Shown here piece after piece: positions 43,296 through 52,799 of a stretch of DNA of 64,000 nt. The stretch comes from Hellea sp039977295. Lineage in GTDB: Bacteria; Pseudomonadota; Alphaproteobacteria; Caulobacterales; Maricaulaceae. Under the pieces are notes generated by a model. It worked only from the letters and a program-made list of their open reading frames with translations. It was not told where the DNA came from and searched no databases. Location: contig JBDWDN010000009.1 in assembly GCA_039977295.1 (NCBI GenBank), positions 666,624 through 730,623 on the forward strand, given 5' to 3'. Within the stretch, counting starts at the first letter, position 1. The number at the start of each line of letters is the position of its first letter. The position numbers were made by a program, and so were the translations under genes.

Positions 43296-44270
43296 ATGAG
43301 AGCTCCCATGTCCAAAAACGTCCACCACAAAGTTATCATCATTGGCTCCGGCCCAGCAGGCTATACGGCCGCCGTTTACGCCGCACGCGCCATGTTAGAG
43401 CCCGCCGTGATTGCAGGCCTGCAGCCCGGCGGACAGCTTACTATTACGACTGATGTTGAGAATTATCCGGGGTTTCCTGAAATCCAAGGGCCTGAACTTA
43501 TGGAGAAGTTTAAAGAACATGCCTTAAAATTTGGCACGAGCTTTTATGAAGACACTATTATCGATGTCGACTTCTCTGTCCGTCCCTTTAAAATGATCGG
43601 CGATAGCGGCACGATATATACATCCGACGCCGTCATCATCGCCACGGGCGCGCAAGCCAAATGGATTGGTTTGCCGTCTGAAGAAAAATTCCAAGGCTTT
43701 GGCGTCTCGGCCTGCGCGACCTGTGACGGGTTCTTTTATCGCGGCAAAGAAGTTGTTGTCGTCGGCGGCGGGAATACAGCCGTTGAAGAAGCGCTCTTTT
43801 TGACAAATTTTGCGTCACGCGTGACCCTCGTTCATCGCCGCGATACGCTGCGGGCAGAGAAAATACTGCAGCACCGTTTGATTAATCACGAGAAAGTCGA
43901 AATCCTCTGGGATACAACACTTGAAGAAATTCTGGGCGATGAAAACCCGCTTGGCGTCACAGGCGTGCGCCTTAAAAATGTGAAATCTGGCGAGGTCTAT
44001 GACCGTGAAACACATGGCGTATTTATTGCCATCGGGCATAAGCCAGCAACCGAAGTCTTTAACGGCCACGTCGCTATGAATGAAGGCGGCTACATCACCA
44101 CGGCGCCTGACAGCACCGCAACCAACATTCCAGGCGTTTTCGCAACGGGCGACGTGTCTGACGAAACATATCGCCAAGCGGTTACAGCCGCCGGTCTTGG
44201 CTGCATGGGCGCGCTTGAGTCCGAGCGGTTCCTCACGGAACAAGCTGCTCTGGCGGAAGCAGCAGAATAG
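43296..44270 (+). CDS. trxB: Thioredoxin reductase
   Basis: FAD motif IIIGSGPAGYTAAVYAARA is near the N-terminus, the redox disulfide is CATC (about residues 140–143) in SACATCDGFFYRG, the NADPH motif VVVGGGNTAVEEALFL follows, and the C-terminal FAD motif GVFATGDV is present. It reduces thioredoxin with NADPH in the cytoplasm. I start at the ATG at 43296 behind GGGGGGAAG; GTG 43278 and ATG 43308 are alternatives. The stop overlaps the LysR start as TAGTG. Confidence 0.95.
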   Translation: MRAPMSKNVHHKVIIIGSGPAGYTAAVYAARAMLEPAVIAGLQPGGQLTITTDVENYPGFPEIQGPELMEKFKEHALKFGTSFYEDTIIDVDFSVRPFKMIGDSGTIYTSDAVIIATGAQAKWIGLPSEEKFQGFGVSACATCDGFFYRGKEVVVVGGGNTAVEEALFLTNFASRVTLVHRRDTLRAEKILQHRLINHEKVEILWDTTLEEILGDENPLGVTGVRLKNVKSGEVYDRETHGVFIAIGHKPATEVFNGHVAMNEGGYITTAPDSTATNIPGVFATGDVSDETYRQAVTAAGLGCMGALESERFLTEQAALAEAAE

Positions 44271-45175
44271 TGGACACACTTGATTGGGATAAACTTAAAA
44301 CCTTTCATGCCGCGGCGGAGACTGGGTCCCTGACAGCGGCTGCTGAGCTATTGAAAATTTCCCAATCGGCTGTCTCCCGCCAAATAACGGCACTTGAAGA
44401 CAGTCTTGACACGCCGCTATTTCATCGTCACGCGCGCGGCCTTACCTTAACGGAACAGGGGCGCATTCTTTACAATACAGCCCATGATATGGCGCATAAA
44501 ATCGCTCTGGCGCAAGCTTCAGTGGTCAATAGCCGCAACAAGCCTCAAGGGACATTGCGCGTCTCCTCGCCCATCTCACTGGGCGCCAACTGGTTGACCG
44601 CTGTGCTGCCCGAATTTATCGAAGCCTATCCCGAAATTGATGTGCAGCTTATCCTTGAAGATGAGGAGCATGATTTATCGACCTTTGATGTTGATTGCGC
44701 GCTGCGGCCTTGGCCTTCGACGCAAGGCGATGTGATTGAGCGCAAATTAGGGACAATTTCGCAAAGCCTTTATGCCTCTCATAGCTATCTCGCAAAATAT
44801 GGCGCGCCGACATCCGCGCAGGATCTAGACAATCATAAAATCATTGCCTTTGGCGAACTGATCCCGAAACGCCTTCACAGTGCCAATTGGGTTTTAAAAG
44901 AAAGCCGCACGGGACCCCCAAGAGAGCCTGTTCTCTGCGTGAATAACCTCCATGGTATTATGCGAGCGGCAGAGGCTGGCATAGGTCTTGCGGGTATTCC
45001 CGACTATATGACGGCAATGTCGCGCAGACTCGTTCGCGTTTTACCGCAAGTAAAAGGCGAGCCCTTTGATGTCTTTTTTGTTTATCCGAGCGAGCTTCGG
45101 GGATCTGTGAAAGCCAAAGTTTTCCGGGAATTTCTCATGCGCGTGACGAAAAACTGGCAATCTGAGGACGAATAG
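44270..45175 (+). CDS. LysR family transcriptional regulator
   Basis: The N-terminal winged helix-turn-helix is LKTFHAAAETGSLTAAAELLKISQSAVSRQITALEDSL, followed by a LysR substrate-binding domain (GTLRVSSPISLGANWLTAVLPEF... to residue 290). The 301-residue length is normal. The start is a GTG overlapping the trxB stop by one base, so the two are co-translated, which is unusual because most LysR genes are divergent from their target. The effector is unknown. Confidence 0.9.
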   Translation: MDTLDWDKLKTFHAAAETGSLTAAAELLKISQSAVSRQITALEDSLDTPLFHRHARGLTLTEQGRILYNTAHDMAHKIALAQASVVNSRNKPQGTLRVSSPISLGANWLTAVLPEFIEAYPEIDVQLILEDEEHDLSTFDVDCALRPWPSTQGDVIERKLGTISQSLYASHSYLAKYGAPTSAQDLDNHKIIAFGELIPKRLHSANWVLKESRTGPPREPVLCVNNLHGIMRAAEAGIGLAGIPDYMTAMSRRLVRVLPQVKGEPFDVFFVYPSELRGSVKAKVFREFLMRVTKNWQSEDE

Positions 45176-45269
45176 GCCTTTTGGCTAAAATTTTTGGCGA
45201 GCTATGCAAAAATGCATATTAACTCTGCTGTTCTATCGGTTCTATTTTGCGGCCTAACCCCCTACTTAG

Positions 45270-45396
45270 AGTGCACAAGACAGGCAACGTCCTCCCCTTT
45301 TGTTCCCTGTCTTTTGATACCGCGAAGAATTCCTCCCCGAATGTTTTGCGAAGACTTTAGCCGGGCCCGGATTTTCCGAGAGCCCGGCTTTTTTTG
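45270..45396 (+). ncRNA. Probable small regulatory RNA with two anti-Shine-Dalgarno loops
   Basis: Between the LysR gene and the hybrid kinase a run of three hairpins is visible. Stem AAGACAGG/CCTGTCTT (45277–45313) has TCCTCCCC (45290–45297) in its loop. Stem CGCGAA/TTTTGCG (45321–45350) has TCCTCCCC (45331–45338) in its loop. Then AGCCGGGC/GCCCGGCT (45359–45389) is followed by TTTTTTT. Twin C-rich loops that can pair with ribosome sites, plus a terminator, are typical of known alphaproteobacterial trans-acting small RNAs. The 5' end is approximate, since I see no clear promoter. No protein frame of note is here. Confidence 0.65.
45359..45396 (+). terminator. Intrinsic terminator of the small RNA
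   Basis: AGCCGGGC (45359–45366) and GCCCGGCT (45382–45389) form an 8-bp stem, with an inner CGG/CCG, and are followed by seven T residues. Confidence 0.85.
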
Positions 45397-45493
45397 TGCA
45401 ATTCTCAAAATACCATTTTTTGGCAATAAATTAACCCCATCCCTCTATAGTGGAAACTTAAATTGATCAAATTTGACTATCTTGGGAATAATA

Positions 45494-47962
45494 GTGAATT
45501 CAGCAGACACAAGACGACAAAGCGTTACGGGTTCACAAACAGGTTCAAAACTGTATTCCCCGCAAATTGCGCTAGGCCATGACGCAGAATTCTTACGCGT
45601 CTTATGCGACTTTCTAGATGTCGGCGTTAGCATTCTAGACGAAAACCTAATTTATAAATTTATTGGGAGCACAGTTTACAAAGAACTCGGTATATCCACA
45701 GACAACCTCCAAGTGGGTGACCCGCTATCAAAATGTCATGAACTAATGCTCGCTAATGGGATGTTGACGCCTGACATATTGGAGAAAAATAAATTACGGC
45801 CTAAAGACCAATTGGAACGTGCGCAATCGGATAAACAACAAGCCCCTTCAACGATGCGGCTTGGCAATGGTGCCACGCATAGGTTTGTCCGCAAAACACT
45901 TCCGAGTGGATACACTATCTCAATGTCACATGACATTACTGAACTCGTTGAGAAGGACCGGATATTAGAAGAAGCGTTGGCCCTCGGCAATGCTGGATAT
46001 TGGACTTACGACTTTAAAACAAAGAAGTATTATTTGAGCCAATCTTTGAGGCACTATTTCTCAAAAACCGACCAAGCTAAGATACGGTCTCATGGTATTT
46101 TAGCCATTGTGCACCCGGATGATAAAGACCTCTTTAGAAAAGCCATGAAAGAGTTAAGTAACGACAATGACACCTTCGATGTAACGTGCCGGTCTAATAG
46201 CTATAAGGGCAATGAACGTTGGAGCCAAACGACAGGTCAACTTATCCGTGGTCAAGACGGTAAGCCCACGCGCCTACGAGCTTTCGTCAAAGATGTTACA
46301 CGAGACCGCCGACAAGCGCAGGAGTTAGAACGAGCGAAAGACGAAGCTATTGCAGCATCTCATGCGAAGTCTGAGTTCCTTGCAAACATGAGTCATGAAA
46401 TTCGAACTCCCATGAACGGGGTTTTAGGAATGGCGGAATTGCTAACAAATTCCAATATAGATGATCGCCAACGGGAGTTTGTGAACGTAATTAACAACTC
46501 GGCCACCGCGCTCTTAACCATCATCAACGACATTTTAGATTTTTCGAAAATTGAAGCGGGCGCATTTGAAATGGACCCGATGCCATTTGACCTAAAAACC
46601 TCCGTCAATGATGTCGCCTCCATGCTGTCATCACATGCTCAAGAAAAAGGTTTGGAGCTTATCATCAATTATCCGTCAGGATTGAACACACATTTCGTGG
46701 GTGATGGCGGCCGCATCCGTCAAGTTATTACAAATTTAATTGGCAATGCTATCAAATTTACAGAAGCAGGTCACATCATAGCGGATATCGACGTCAGTGA
46801 GCCCCGTGATAATATCGCATTTGTTACAATAAATGTTACAGATACGGGCATCGGTATCGCGCCCGAAAAACAAGCAAAAGTATTTCAAAAATTCACGCAA
46901 GCGGATGGCAGCACGACCCGTGTTTATGGCGGAACCGGGCTTGGATTGTCTATTTCAAAAGCCATTGTTGAATTGATGGATGGACGCATCACCGCCGAAT
47001 CGACATTGGGCAAGGGCTCCACTTTTACAGTGCGTATACCCCTAGAAATTGACCTGGAAGTCGTCATACCGACATATGACACGTCAGTCCTTAGCGGGAA
47101 ACGGGCCCTCATCGTCGATGATATTCAGGTCAACAGATCTCTCTTGAAGGAGCAGCTTACGAGTTGGAATATAAAATCTGACAGCGTTAAGGACGGCGTA
47201 GAAGCTCTCACCCATCTCAAACGTAAAGATGCAGACGCGAAAGACTATGATTTGATTTTGCTTGATTTTTTAATGCCGGGTATAAATGGGCAAGAATTTG
47301 CCGCTATGATGACGGCCGCGCCAGACGTAACTGATATTCCTATCATCATGCTGTCATCCTGCGACCAGCCCATTTCTAGTCAGCAGTTAAAGTCCATCGG
47401 CATAGAGAGCTATCTCACCAAACCCGTTCGCGAGAAGAAGCTCTATGACGCAATTGTTCAAACATTGACCATAAGCCCTGTAAAAAACGATCAAAACTCC
47501 ACACCCGTCAAGACCCAAATATCAGGGCCTGAGTTAGAAAACAAAAAAACAGAAATTCTTGTTGCTGAAGACTTTCCGCTTAATCAGGATGTTGTACGCT
47601 TGATGCTAGCAGACACGCTTTACGCACCGATATTCGTCAAGAATGGTCTCGAAGCCGTGGAAATTTATAAACAAGCACCAGAAAGATTTCCTATTATTGT
47701 CATGGATGTCTCTATGCCCATAATGGACGGACATGAAGCGACGCGCCTGATCCAAAACTTTGAGGCGAATAGCAAACTCGAGGCCACTCCTATTATAGCC
47801 CTTACGGGGCATGCTTTGAAAGATGATCGCAATGAATGCCTCAATGCTGGCATGTGTGATTACCTAACCAAGCCCGTGAAACAGACGCAGCTCCTAGCAA
47901 AACTACAATACTGGATCGAATTCGCCCAAGGCACGCCAGCAGTTTCCTATAATAACCTCTAA
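45494..47962 (+). CDS. Cytoplasmic hybrid sensor histidine kinase with two PAS and two receiver domains
   Basis: The order is PAS-like (about 45–150), second PAS of the PAS_3 type (160–275), HisKA with phosphoacceptor His301 in FLANMSHEIRTPMNG, HATPase (ITNLIGNAIKFT, DTGIGIAP, GTGLGLSISKA), then two receiver domains with phosphoacceptor Asp591 (LILLDFLMPG) and Asp738 (IVMDVSMPIMDG). There is no membrane segment, so it senses a cytoplasmic signal. The two receivers imply a phosphorelay to a separate phosphotransfer protein. I use the GTG at 45494 after GGGAATAATA; TTG at 45473 would add 7 residues. It lies about 100 bases after the small RNA terminator. Confidence 0.9.
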   Translation: MNSADTRRQSVTGSQTGSKLYSPQIALGHDAEFLRVLCDFLDVGVSILDENLIYKFIGSTVYKELGISTDNLQVGDPLSKCHELMLANGMLTPDILEKNKLRPKDQLERAQSDKQQAPSTMRLGNGATHRFVRKTLPSGYTISMSHDITELVEKDRILEEALALGNAGYWTYDFKTKKYYLSQSLRHYFSKTDQAKIRSHGILAIVHPDDKDLFRKAMKELSNDNDTFDVTCRSNSYKGNERWSQTTGQLIRGQDGKPTRLRAFVKDVTRDRRQAQELERAKDEAIAASHAKSEFLANMSHEIRTPMNGVLGMAELLTNSNIDDRQREFVNVINNSATALLTIINDILDFSKIEAGAFEMDPMPFDLKTSVNDVASMLSSHAQEKGLELIINYPSGLNTHFVGDGGRIRQVITNLIGNAIKFTEAGHIIADIDVSEPRDNIAFVTINVTDTGIGIAPEKQAKVFQKFTQADGSTTRVYGGTGLGLSISKAIVELMDGRITAESTLGKGSTFTVRIPLEIDLEVVIPTYDTSVLSGKRALIVDDIQVNRSLLKEQLTSWNIKSDSVKDGVEALTHLKRKDADAKDYDLILLDFLMPGINGQEFAAMMTAAPDVTDIPIIMLSSCDQPISSQQLKSIGIESYLTKPVREKKLYDAIVQTLTISPVKNDQNSTPVKTQISGPELENKKTEILVAEDFPLNQDVVRLMLADTLYAPIFVKNGLEAVEIYKQAPERFPIIVMDVSMPIMDGHEATRLIQNFEANSKLEATPIIALTGHALKDDRNECLNAGMCDYLTKPVKQTQLLAKLQYWIEFAQGTPAVSYNNL

Positions 47963-48074
47963 AATTTTGCTTTCGCGCGAGCGATGGCTACACTAACGAC
48001 GTCCGCCGTCTAACGATTCTTTTTATTCTCGACCACGATCAGTTTTGGTTCTTTACCCATTCCGGCAGGCCTAT

Positions 48075-49142
48075 TTACAAACCATATTCATAAATTATGA
48101 CGTCGCTATCAACAGGCAGACGAATAATCGTGCCGTCTTCGCTGACTGTTATTTTGCCATCAAATTCGGCGGCCGTTCCTTTTACAAACATTGGGATAAG
48201 CGCATCAGATGGCAACATAGGCACAATGTGATAGAGCACTAAATCTTTTGCGCCTGCAGCCTTAGCTATCTTCGCGGCGTCTACAGGCGAGGTGTGATAA
48301 TCTTGGATATCAAATAAGATTTTCTCCAGCCCTTTTGCGCCATTGGCTTTCGCAGACTTCTCCATTGTTTTGACCATCTCCATATTTAGCGCCTCGTGGA
48401 ACAAGACATCTACGCCATTAGAGGCGACGGCGATATTAGGGTCATAAGCGGTATCGCCAGAGATAGCGATTGAACGGCCTTTGTAATCAACGCGGTACCC
48501 AAAGGCCGGAGAGATAGGTTCGTGGCTGACCTCAAACGCCGTGATTTTTACGCCGTCCTTATCATACACAACTTTACTGCCGCCCGATAAATCAATCTCA
48601 CGCGCTGCCGCGCCAAAGGTGTCCGGATTTGCAATCTTCGCGCCGTGATGCGCCGTGCGATAAGTACTGTCGATTTGATAGGCCATGTTAAAGCCGTCGA
48701 CGATTTGGGCTGTGCCGACTGGGCCCGTTACTTTTGTTGGCGATGTCCGTCCACTATTAATCCATGTGCCCAGAAGCATTTGTCCTAATCCGTCAATATG
48801 ATCGGAGTGGAGATGCGTGAGAAATATGTCTTCGACGCGCCCAGACGGGAACCCCATGGGGCCAAGATTTTGTGAGCCATTCGTTCCGGCGTCAAAGATG
48901 AAGGGCTGTTGGCCTGCAAGGACACCGATACAGGGACCGCTACGTTTAGGGTCAGAAAGCGGAGAGCCTGCGCCGCAAATATAGACATGGAGTCCGTCCG
49001 CGAGGCCTTCCGTTCTATCAACGCCTATATTCGCCGTGGCCATTTTTGCAAAACTTCTCTCAACCATTTTCGGAACCAGAAGCTGACGACCGATAAGCAA
49101 AACAGCCAATAAGGCGAGCCCAAATATTATAAGCTTCTTCAT
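48075..49142 (-). CDS. MBL-fold metallohydrolase with N-terminal membrane anchor
   Basis: HLHSDHIDG in IFLTHLHSDHIDGLGQML is the metallo-beta-lactamase zinc motif. A downstream ISGDTAYDPN and a final YHIVP His complete the site. The arrangement resembles RNase Z/arylsulfatase-like MBL enzymes that cleave phospho- or sulfo-esters. Residues 1–20 are a hydrophobic anchor or signal, so it is probably periplasmic. The substrate is unknown. It lies 2 bases downstream of a small membrane protein gene on the same strand. Confidence 0.82.
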   Translation of the reverse strand: MKKLIIFGLALLAVLLIGRQLLVPKMVERSFAKMATANIGVDRTEGLADGLHVYICGAGSPLSDPKRSGPCIGVLAGQQPFIFDAGTNGSQNLGPMGFPSGRVEDIFLTHLHSDHIDGLGQMLLGTWINSGRTSPTKVTGPVGTAQIVDGFNMAYQIDSTYRTAHHGAKIANPDTFGAAAREIDLSGGSKVVYDKDGVKITAFEVSHEPISPAFGYRVDYKGRSIAISGDTAYDPNIAVASNGVDVLFHEALNMEMVKTMEKSAKANGAKGLEKILFDIQDYHTSPVDAAKIAKAAGAKDLVLYHIVPMLPSDALIPMFVKGTAAEFDGKITVSEDGTIIRLPVDSDVIIYEYGL

Positions 49143-49144
49143 GA

Positions 49145-49519
49145 CTAAGCCTCTTTTTTCGATAGTTTTAGGGCGGTCAGCAGCATCGCCACAAGAACGG
49201 CTTCGATAATGATTGGCTGTAGAGTAGTCTCGCCGATGCCCGTTGAGGAGATTTCAAATAGCCGGCCCAAGAGCGTTAGGCCCAATAGTGAAATAGACAC
49301 CCAAAGCAGATTTGACTTGCCTTTAAACAAAGCGAGCGCTGCCGCGCCTGCGCCGGTAAAAAACATGGCTCCAAAATCACCAGAAATGGCGCCTCTTCCT
49401 GCAGCGTTATCCGCTGATACCCCTAAAACACCCCCAATAATATCAGGCGACAAAAAGGCGAGGCTCCCCATGATTATACAAAAAACCATAGGTATAAATA
49501 TGAGTATTTTTCTAAGCAT
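49145..49519 (-). CDS. Small four-helix membrane protein (DUF4345-like)
   Basis: This 124-residue protein has hydrophobic segments at about 5–30, 48–65, 70–85 and 97–118. The segment AISGDFGAMFFTGAGAAALALF resembles DUF4345-type proteins. The function is unknown. It is the first gene of a pair with the MBL-fold hydrolase, 2 bases apart. Confidence 0.6.
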   Translation of the reverse strand: MLRKILIFIPMVFCIIMGSLAFLSPDIIGGVLGVSADNAAGRGAISGDFGAMFFTGAGAAALALFKGKSNLLWVSISLLGLTLLGRLFEISSTGIGETTLQPIIIEAVLVAMLLTALKLSKKEA

Positions 49520-49550
49520 GTGATGTTCCTCTTTTCGTCTCTGCTAGGTC

Positions 49551-50693
49551 TCAAGGATTTTTGAGTTTTTGTAGGGCATGTTCAATAACCCAGAGCCGAT
49601 CTTGGCCCCATGTTATAGTGTCGCCTACCCGAAAGCTTGGGACGCCCCATATGCCCCGCTCCATCATTTCTAGGCGATTGGCTTCCGCTTCATCTCGCCA
49701 ATCTTCATTGCCAACAATGTCTTTTGCTTGGGCCCAGTCTAAACCAGCGCGCTCCACAATTTTTTGAAGGCCTTTGTGACTTCCTGCATCTGTGCCTTCT
49801 GCCCAAACGCAGCTTAGAAAGGCATTGACGAACGCATAAGCTCGGCCTTGTTCTCTGGCCCATGGCAATAGCGAATATCCAAGCTCGACGGGGCGGCCGA
49901 CAGGATCCATAACGCGGCCGAAGGGCACGTCTTGTCGCCTCGCCTCGCGAGCTGTATCGAAAGGGATATATTTCTTTTTATTCGGCGGAACTGGCAGGCC
50001 CCGCATAACCATAGGCAGGACGAACCTAAGTTTTAAATCTGCGCCGTAAGCCTCTGCCATGGCTTTGACGCGGTCTCTCACAATGGCAGAATAGGGAGAG
50101 CGAAAGGACAAATACCAATGAAGCTTTGCGCCGGTTTTTCCAGAACTTACAGGCTTGGTTGGGGGCTCGTAAATGAGCCCTCCTGCGCCATTTTTACGCG
50201 CACCTAATTGCGCGAGTCGAGCTTCGAGATAGTGCAAGCGGTCAAGCCCCCAATACCATTCCCCGCCATAATAGAGAGTGCCGCCGAGATAATGGCCAAG
50301 CTTTTCACGGCGGGCATCGGCGACAGATGTATTAGCGGCTGGCGGGTGGTCATTGATGTCAAAATCAATACCCGCCTTTTTTGCGAGCCTCATAACATCC
50401 ATCTTAGCGTATTCGTTTAATTTTGCTCGTTCCGGCGCCGCGTAATCACTGGGCGGGCTGACCAAATGCGTGATGATTTCAATTTGATAATTGTCTTTAA
50501 AACGCGGCAAGACCTTTTCCAGTAATTGAGAATAAGGATCGGAGGGGTCATGGAAGAACTGGACTTTGTGACCGTCTCCATTGATCAAGCGTGTCCGTTC
50601 AAATTTCGCCCGCTGTTTATCGAGCCGAGCCTCGCCGAGGAGTTTTTGTGCGGCGCGCGGGACGATGAAAGATTTTAGGGACATAAACCTCAT
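49551..50693 (-). CDS. Tandem DsbA-fold protein, 2-hydroxychromene-2-carboxylate isomerase-like
   Basis: Two thioredoxin/DsbA-like units are visible: an N-terminal one beginning VQFFHDPSDPYSQLLEKVL and a C-terminal one beginning LHWYLSFRSPYSAIVRDR. The second ends with RGIWGVPSFRVGDTITWGQDRLWVIEHAL, the typical end of HCCA isomerases and kappa-class GSTs. There is no CxxC, so it is not an oxidoreductase of the DsbA type. A glutathione-dependent isomerase-like activity is possible. The ATG overlaps the stop of the aminotransferase gene (ATGA), so the pair is co-translated. Confidence 0.75.
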   Translation of the reverse strand: MRFMSLKSFIVPRAAQKLLGEARLDKQRAKFERTRLINGDGHKVQFFHDPSDPYSQLLEKVLPRFKDNYQIEIITHLVSPPSDYAAPERAKLNEYAKMDVMRLAKKAGIDFDINDHPPAANTSVADARREKLGHYLGGTLYYGGEWYWGLDRLHYLEARLAQLGARKNGAGGLIYEPPTKPVSSGKTGAKLHWYLSFRSPYSAIVRDRVKAMAEAYGADLKLRFVLPMVMRGLPVPPNKKKYIPFDTAREARRQDVPFGRVMDPVGRPVELGYSLLPWAREQGRAYAFVNAFLSCVWAEGTDAGSHKGLQKIVERAGLDWAQAKDIVGNEDWRDEAEANRLEMMERGIWGVPSFRVGDTITWGQDRLWVIEHALQKLKNP

Positions 50694-51895
50694 ATAAGGC
50701 TTTTACAAAAACTTTGTATTCGCGCGCAGGCCTCATCAAGTTGGGTCATGCTTGTAGCGTAAGAGATTCTGAAATTTGGCGAGCCGTGAAAAGCGCCGCC
50801 AGGCACAACAGCCACATGCGATTCCTTTAAAAGTGCTGCCGCGAAGTCTGTGTCATTTTCAATTTTGTGGCCTTTCGGTGACGTCTTCCCAAGGAGTTCC
50901 CTGCAGTCGGGGTAAACATAAAACGCCCCATCAGGCGTCGCGCAAGAAAGGCCTTCGGCTTCGTTAAGCGCCGCAACCACCGCATTGCGCCGCGCCGCGA
51001 AGGCTGTGTTCCTCGTGGCAATAAAGTCATGCGGCCCGTTTAGCGCAGTCACGCCCGCCCATTGCGAAATTGAACTCGGATTAGAGGTCGACTGGCTCAT
51101 GACCTTGGCCATCGCCTTAACTAGCCATTCGGGCCCGCCGCCATACCCAATGCGCCAGCCCGTCATGGCGTAAGCTTTTGACAGGCCATTCATCGTCAAG
51201 GTGCGGTCATAGAGAGCTGGCTCAACCTGCGCCATCGTTGCAAATTTAAAGCCGTCATAAACTAAGTGCTCATATATATCATCCGTCAAGATCATGATCT
51301 GTGGATGTCGCAGCAAGACGCCGGAAAGCGCTTTTAATTCTGCCGCGCTATAGGCCGCGCCTGTCGGATTGGACGGAGAGTTAAGCATCAGCCACCGCGT
51401 CTTTGGCGTTATGGCCGCCTCAAGCTGCTCCGCCGTCAGCTTAAACCCGCTGGTCATATCGCAGGGCACAATAACAGGGGTTCCGCCGCAAAGCTTGACC
51501 ATTTCAGGATAGGAGACCCAGCACGGCGCAGGGATGACCACTTCGTCGCCTGGATTAAGGGTTGCGAGTAGCGCATTAAAAATAACGGGCTTACCGCCCG
51601 GTGAGACGTTGATCTGCGCCGCCGTATAGGTCAGCGAATTATCGCGTTTAAACTTGGCGGCAATCGCCGATTTTAATTCCGGGATACCGTCCACATTGGT
51701 GTAATTCGTTTTACCGTCTTGGATCGCCTCAATCGCGGCTTGCTTGATATGATCGGGCGTATCAAAATCGGGTTCACCTGCGCCAAGGCCTATGACGTCA
51801 ATCCCCGCTGCTTTCATCTCTCGCGCCGTCTGGGTCACGACCATTGTCGCGGAATCCGCTACGCGGGATAGGCTTTGAGAAATAGGATGTGACAT
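50690..51895 (-). CDS. Class I aspartate-type aminotransferase
   Basis: The 401-residue protein has the PLP fold of subgroup I aminotransferases: GAGEPDFDTPDHI, the NPTG motif in LNSPSNPTGAAYS, DDIYEHLVYDG, the Schiff-base Lys in NGLSKAYAMTGWRIGY, and FRISYATS with the substrate-binding Arg. It is close to the Ib aspartate/prephenate aminotransferases of alphaproteobacteria. It links glutamate and oxaloacetate in the cytoplasm. It precedes the DsbA-fold gene with ATGA overlap. Confidence 0.9.
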   Translation of the reverse strand: MSHPISQSLSRVADSATMVVTQTAREMKAAGIDVIGLGAGEPDFDTPDHIKQAAIEAIQDGKTNYTNVDGIPELKSAIAAKFKRDNSLTYTAAQINVSPGGKPVIFNALLATLNPGDEVVIPAPCWVSYPEMVKLCGGTPVIVPCDMTSGFKLTAEQLEAAITPKTRWLMLNSPSNPTGAAYSAAELKALSGVLLRHPQIMILTDDIYEHLVYDGFKFATMAQVEPALYDRTLTMNGLSKAYAMTGWRIGYGGGPEWLVKAMAKVMSQSTSNPSSISQWAGVTALNGPHDFIATRNTAFAARRNAVVAALNEAEGLSCATPDGAFYVYPDCRELLGKTSPKGHKIENDTDFAAALLKESHVAVVPGGAFHGSPNFRISYATSMTQLDEACARIQSFCKSLI

Positions 51896-51951
51896 AAACG
51901 ACTCTTATTCAGGCACGCTTATGCTAAGGCCCCGGCTACGGAATGCGAGTC

Positions 51952-52740
51952 TTATCTAAGCGTGAGACCTGAAATTTTAATATCCATATCCTGCTCCATA
52001 CCCATGCCCAAGGCTTTGGCTTTGACATGCATGGTCATACTATCCCTATAGGTGAAGCCATTAGGCGCCATGGCGCAGCTTTGCGTGATGTCCATCTCTT
52101 TGATTTTTGCAATCACGGCCATCGTCATTGGCCGCGTTAGCCAGATTTTTAAGCGCTTAAGACGAGCATCGGGTTTCGAGAGCACAAATTCTCCGTCCAG
52201 CCGCTCCATCATTTTCTTCATCATCTTACGTTCGGATTTGGACATATCATCATCATCGCCGTCCATCATGATCTGAGCCATTAAGGCGAGATTTGGTTTA
52301 ATGACGGCTTCGGTCTCTGACTCGGACAGCACGGTAAAACTATCAGCTGACACCTCATCACCCTCGAACAACTCATTATCGCCGCTCTCGCACCAAAACT
52401 CTTCCGCGAGGTCTTCTGCGCTGCTTTCAGGATTTTGGATCTCCTTTAAGAACTCTTTGAATTCATCAGGATGCTCGGGGCTAGACACGGACACTATCGT
52501 TGCGCGTGTTTGGGGCTCGGCAGACGGATCTATCAAAAGCCGGGCTGTAAAAGGCGGCAAGATATCCTTGCCCTCTTTACCAGACATAATCACATCAACA
52601 GTATAATTATAAGGATTAAGCGCAGGCGGGCTAGGCTGCTCGTTTTGGGATTGGCGCTCAAGGATAGACAGAATATCCTCAGCATGCGCTGCGGGCGCAA
52701 GAAGCGCGGTAAAGGCGAAGGCGGTCAATAAATGTTTCAT
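51952..52740 (-). CDS. Uncharacterised periplasmic protein
   Basis: A Sec signal peptide (MKHLLTAFAFTALLAPAAHA) is cleaved before EDILSI. The mature protein of about 240 residues is acidic, with strand-rich parts and a helix-rich middle (DDDMSKSERKMMKKMMERLDGEF). Two cysteines (EFWCESGD, TQSCAMAP) could form a disulfide. I do not recognise the family. It stands alone between the aminotransferase and the YmdB-like gene. Confidence 0.65.
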   Translation of the reverse strand: MKHLLTAFAFTALLAPAAHAEDILSILERQSQNEQPSPPALNPYNYTVDVIMSGKEGKDILPPFTARLLIDPSAEPQTRATIVSVSSPEHPDEFKEFLKEIQNPESSAEDLAEEFWCESGDNELFEGDEVSADSFTVLSESETEAVIKPNLALMAQIMMDGDDDDMSKSERKMMKKMMERLDGEFVLSKPDARLKRLKIWLTRPMTMAVIAKIKEMDITQSCAMAPNGFTYRDSMTMHVKAKALGMGMEQDMDIKISGLTLR

Positions 52741-52799
52741 GAAGCGCTAGTGCAATTATGTCGGCCCCGGTTCAAATTAATTCCGCTTAATCAGCAGTG

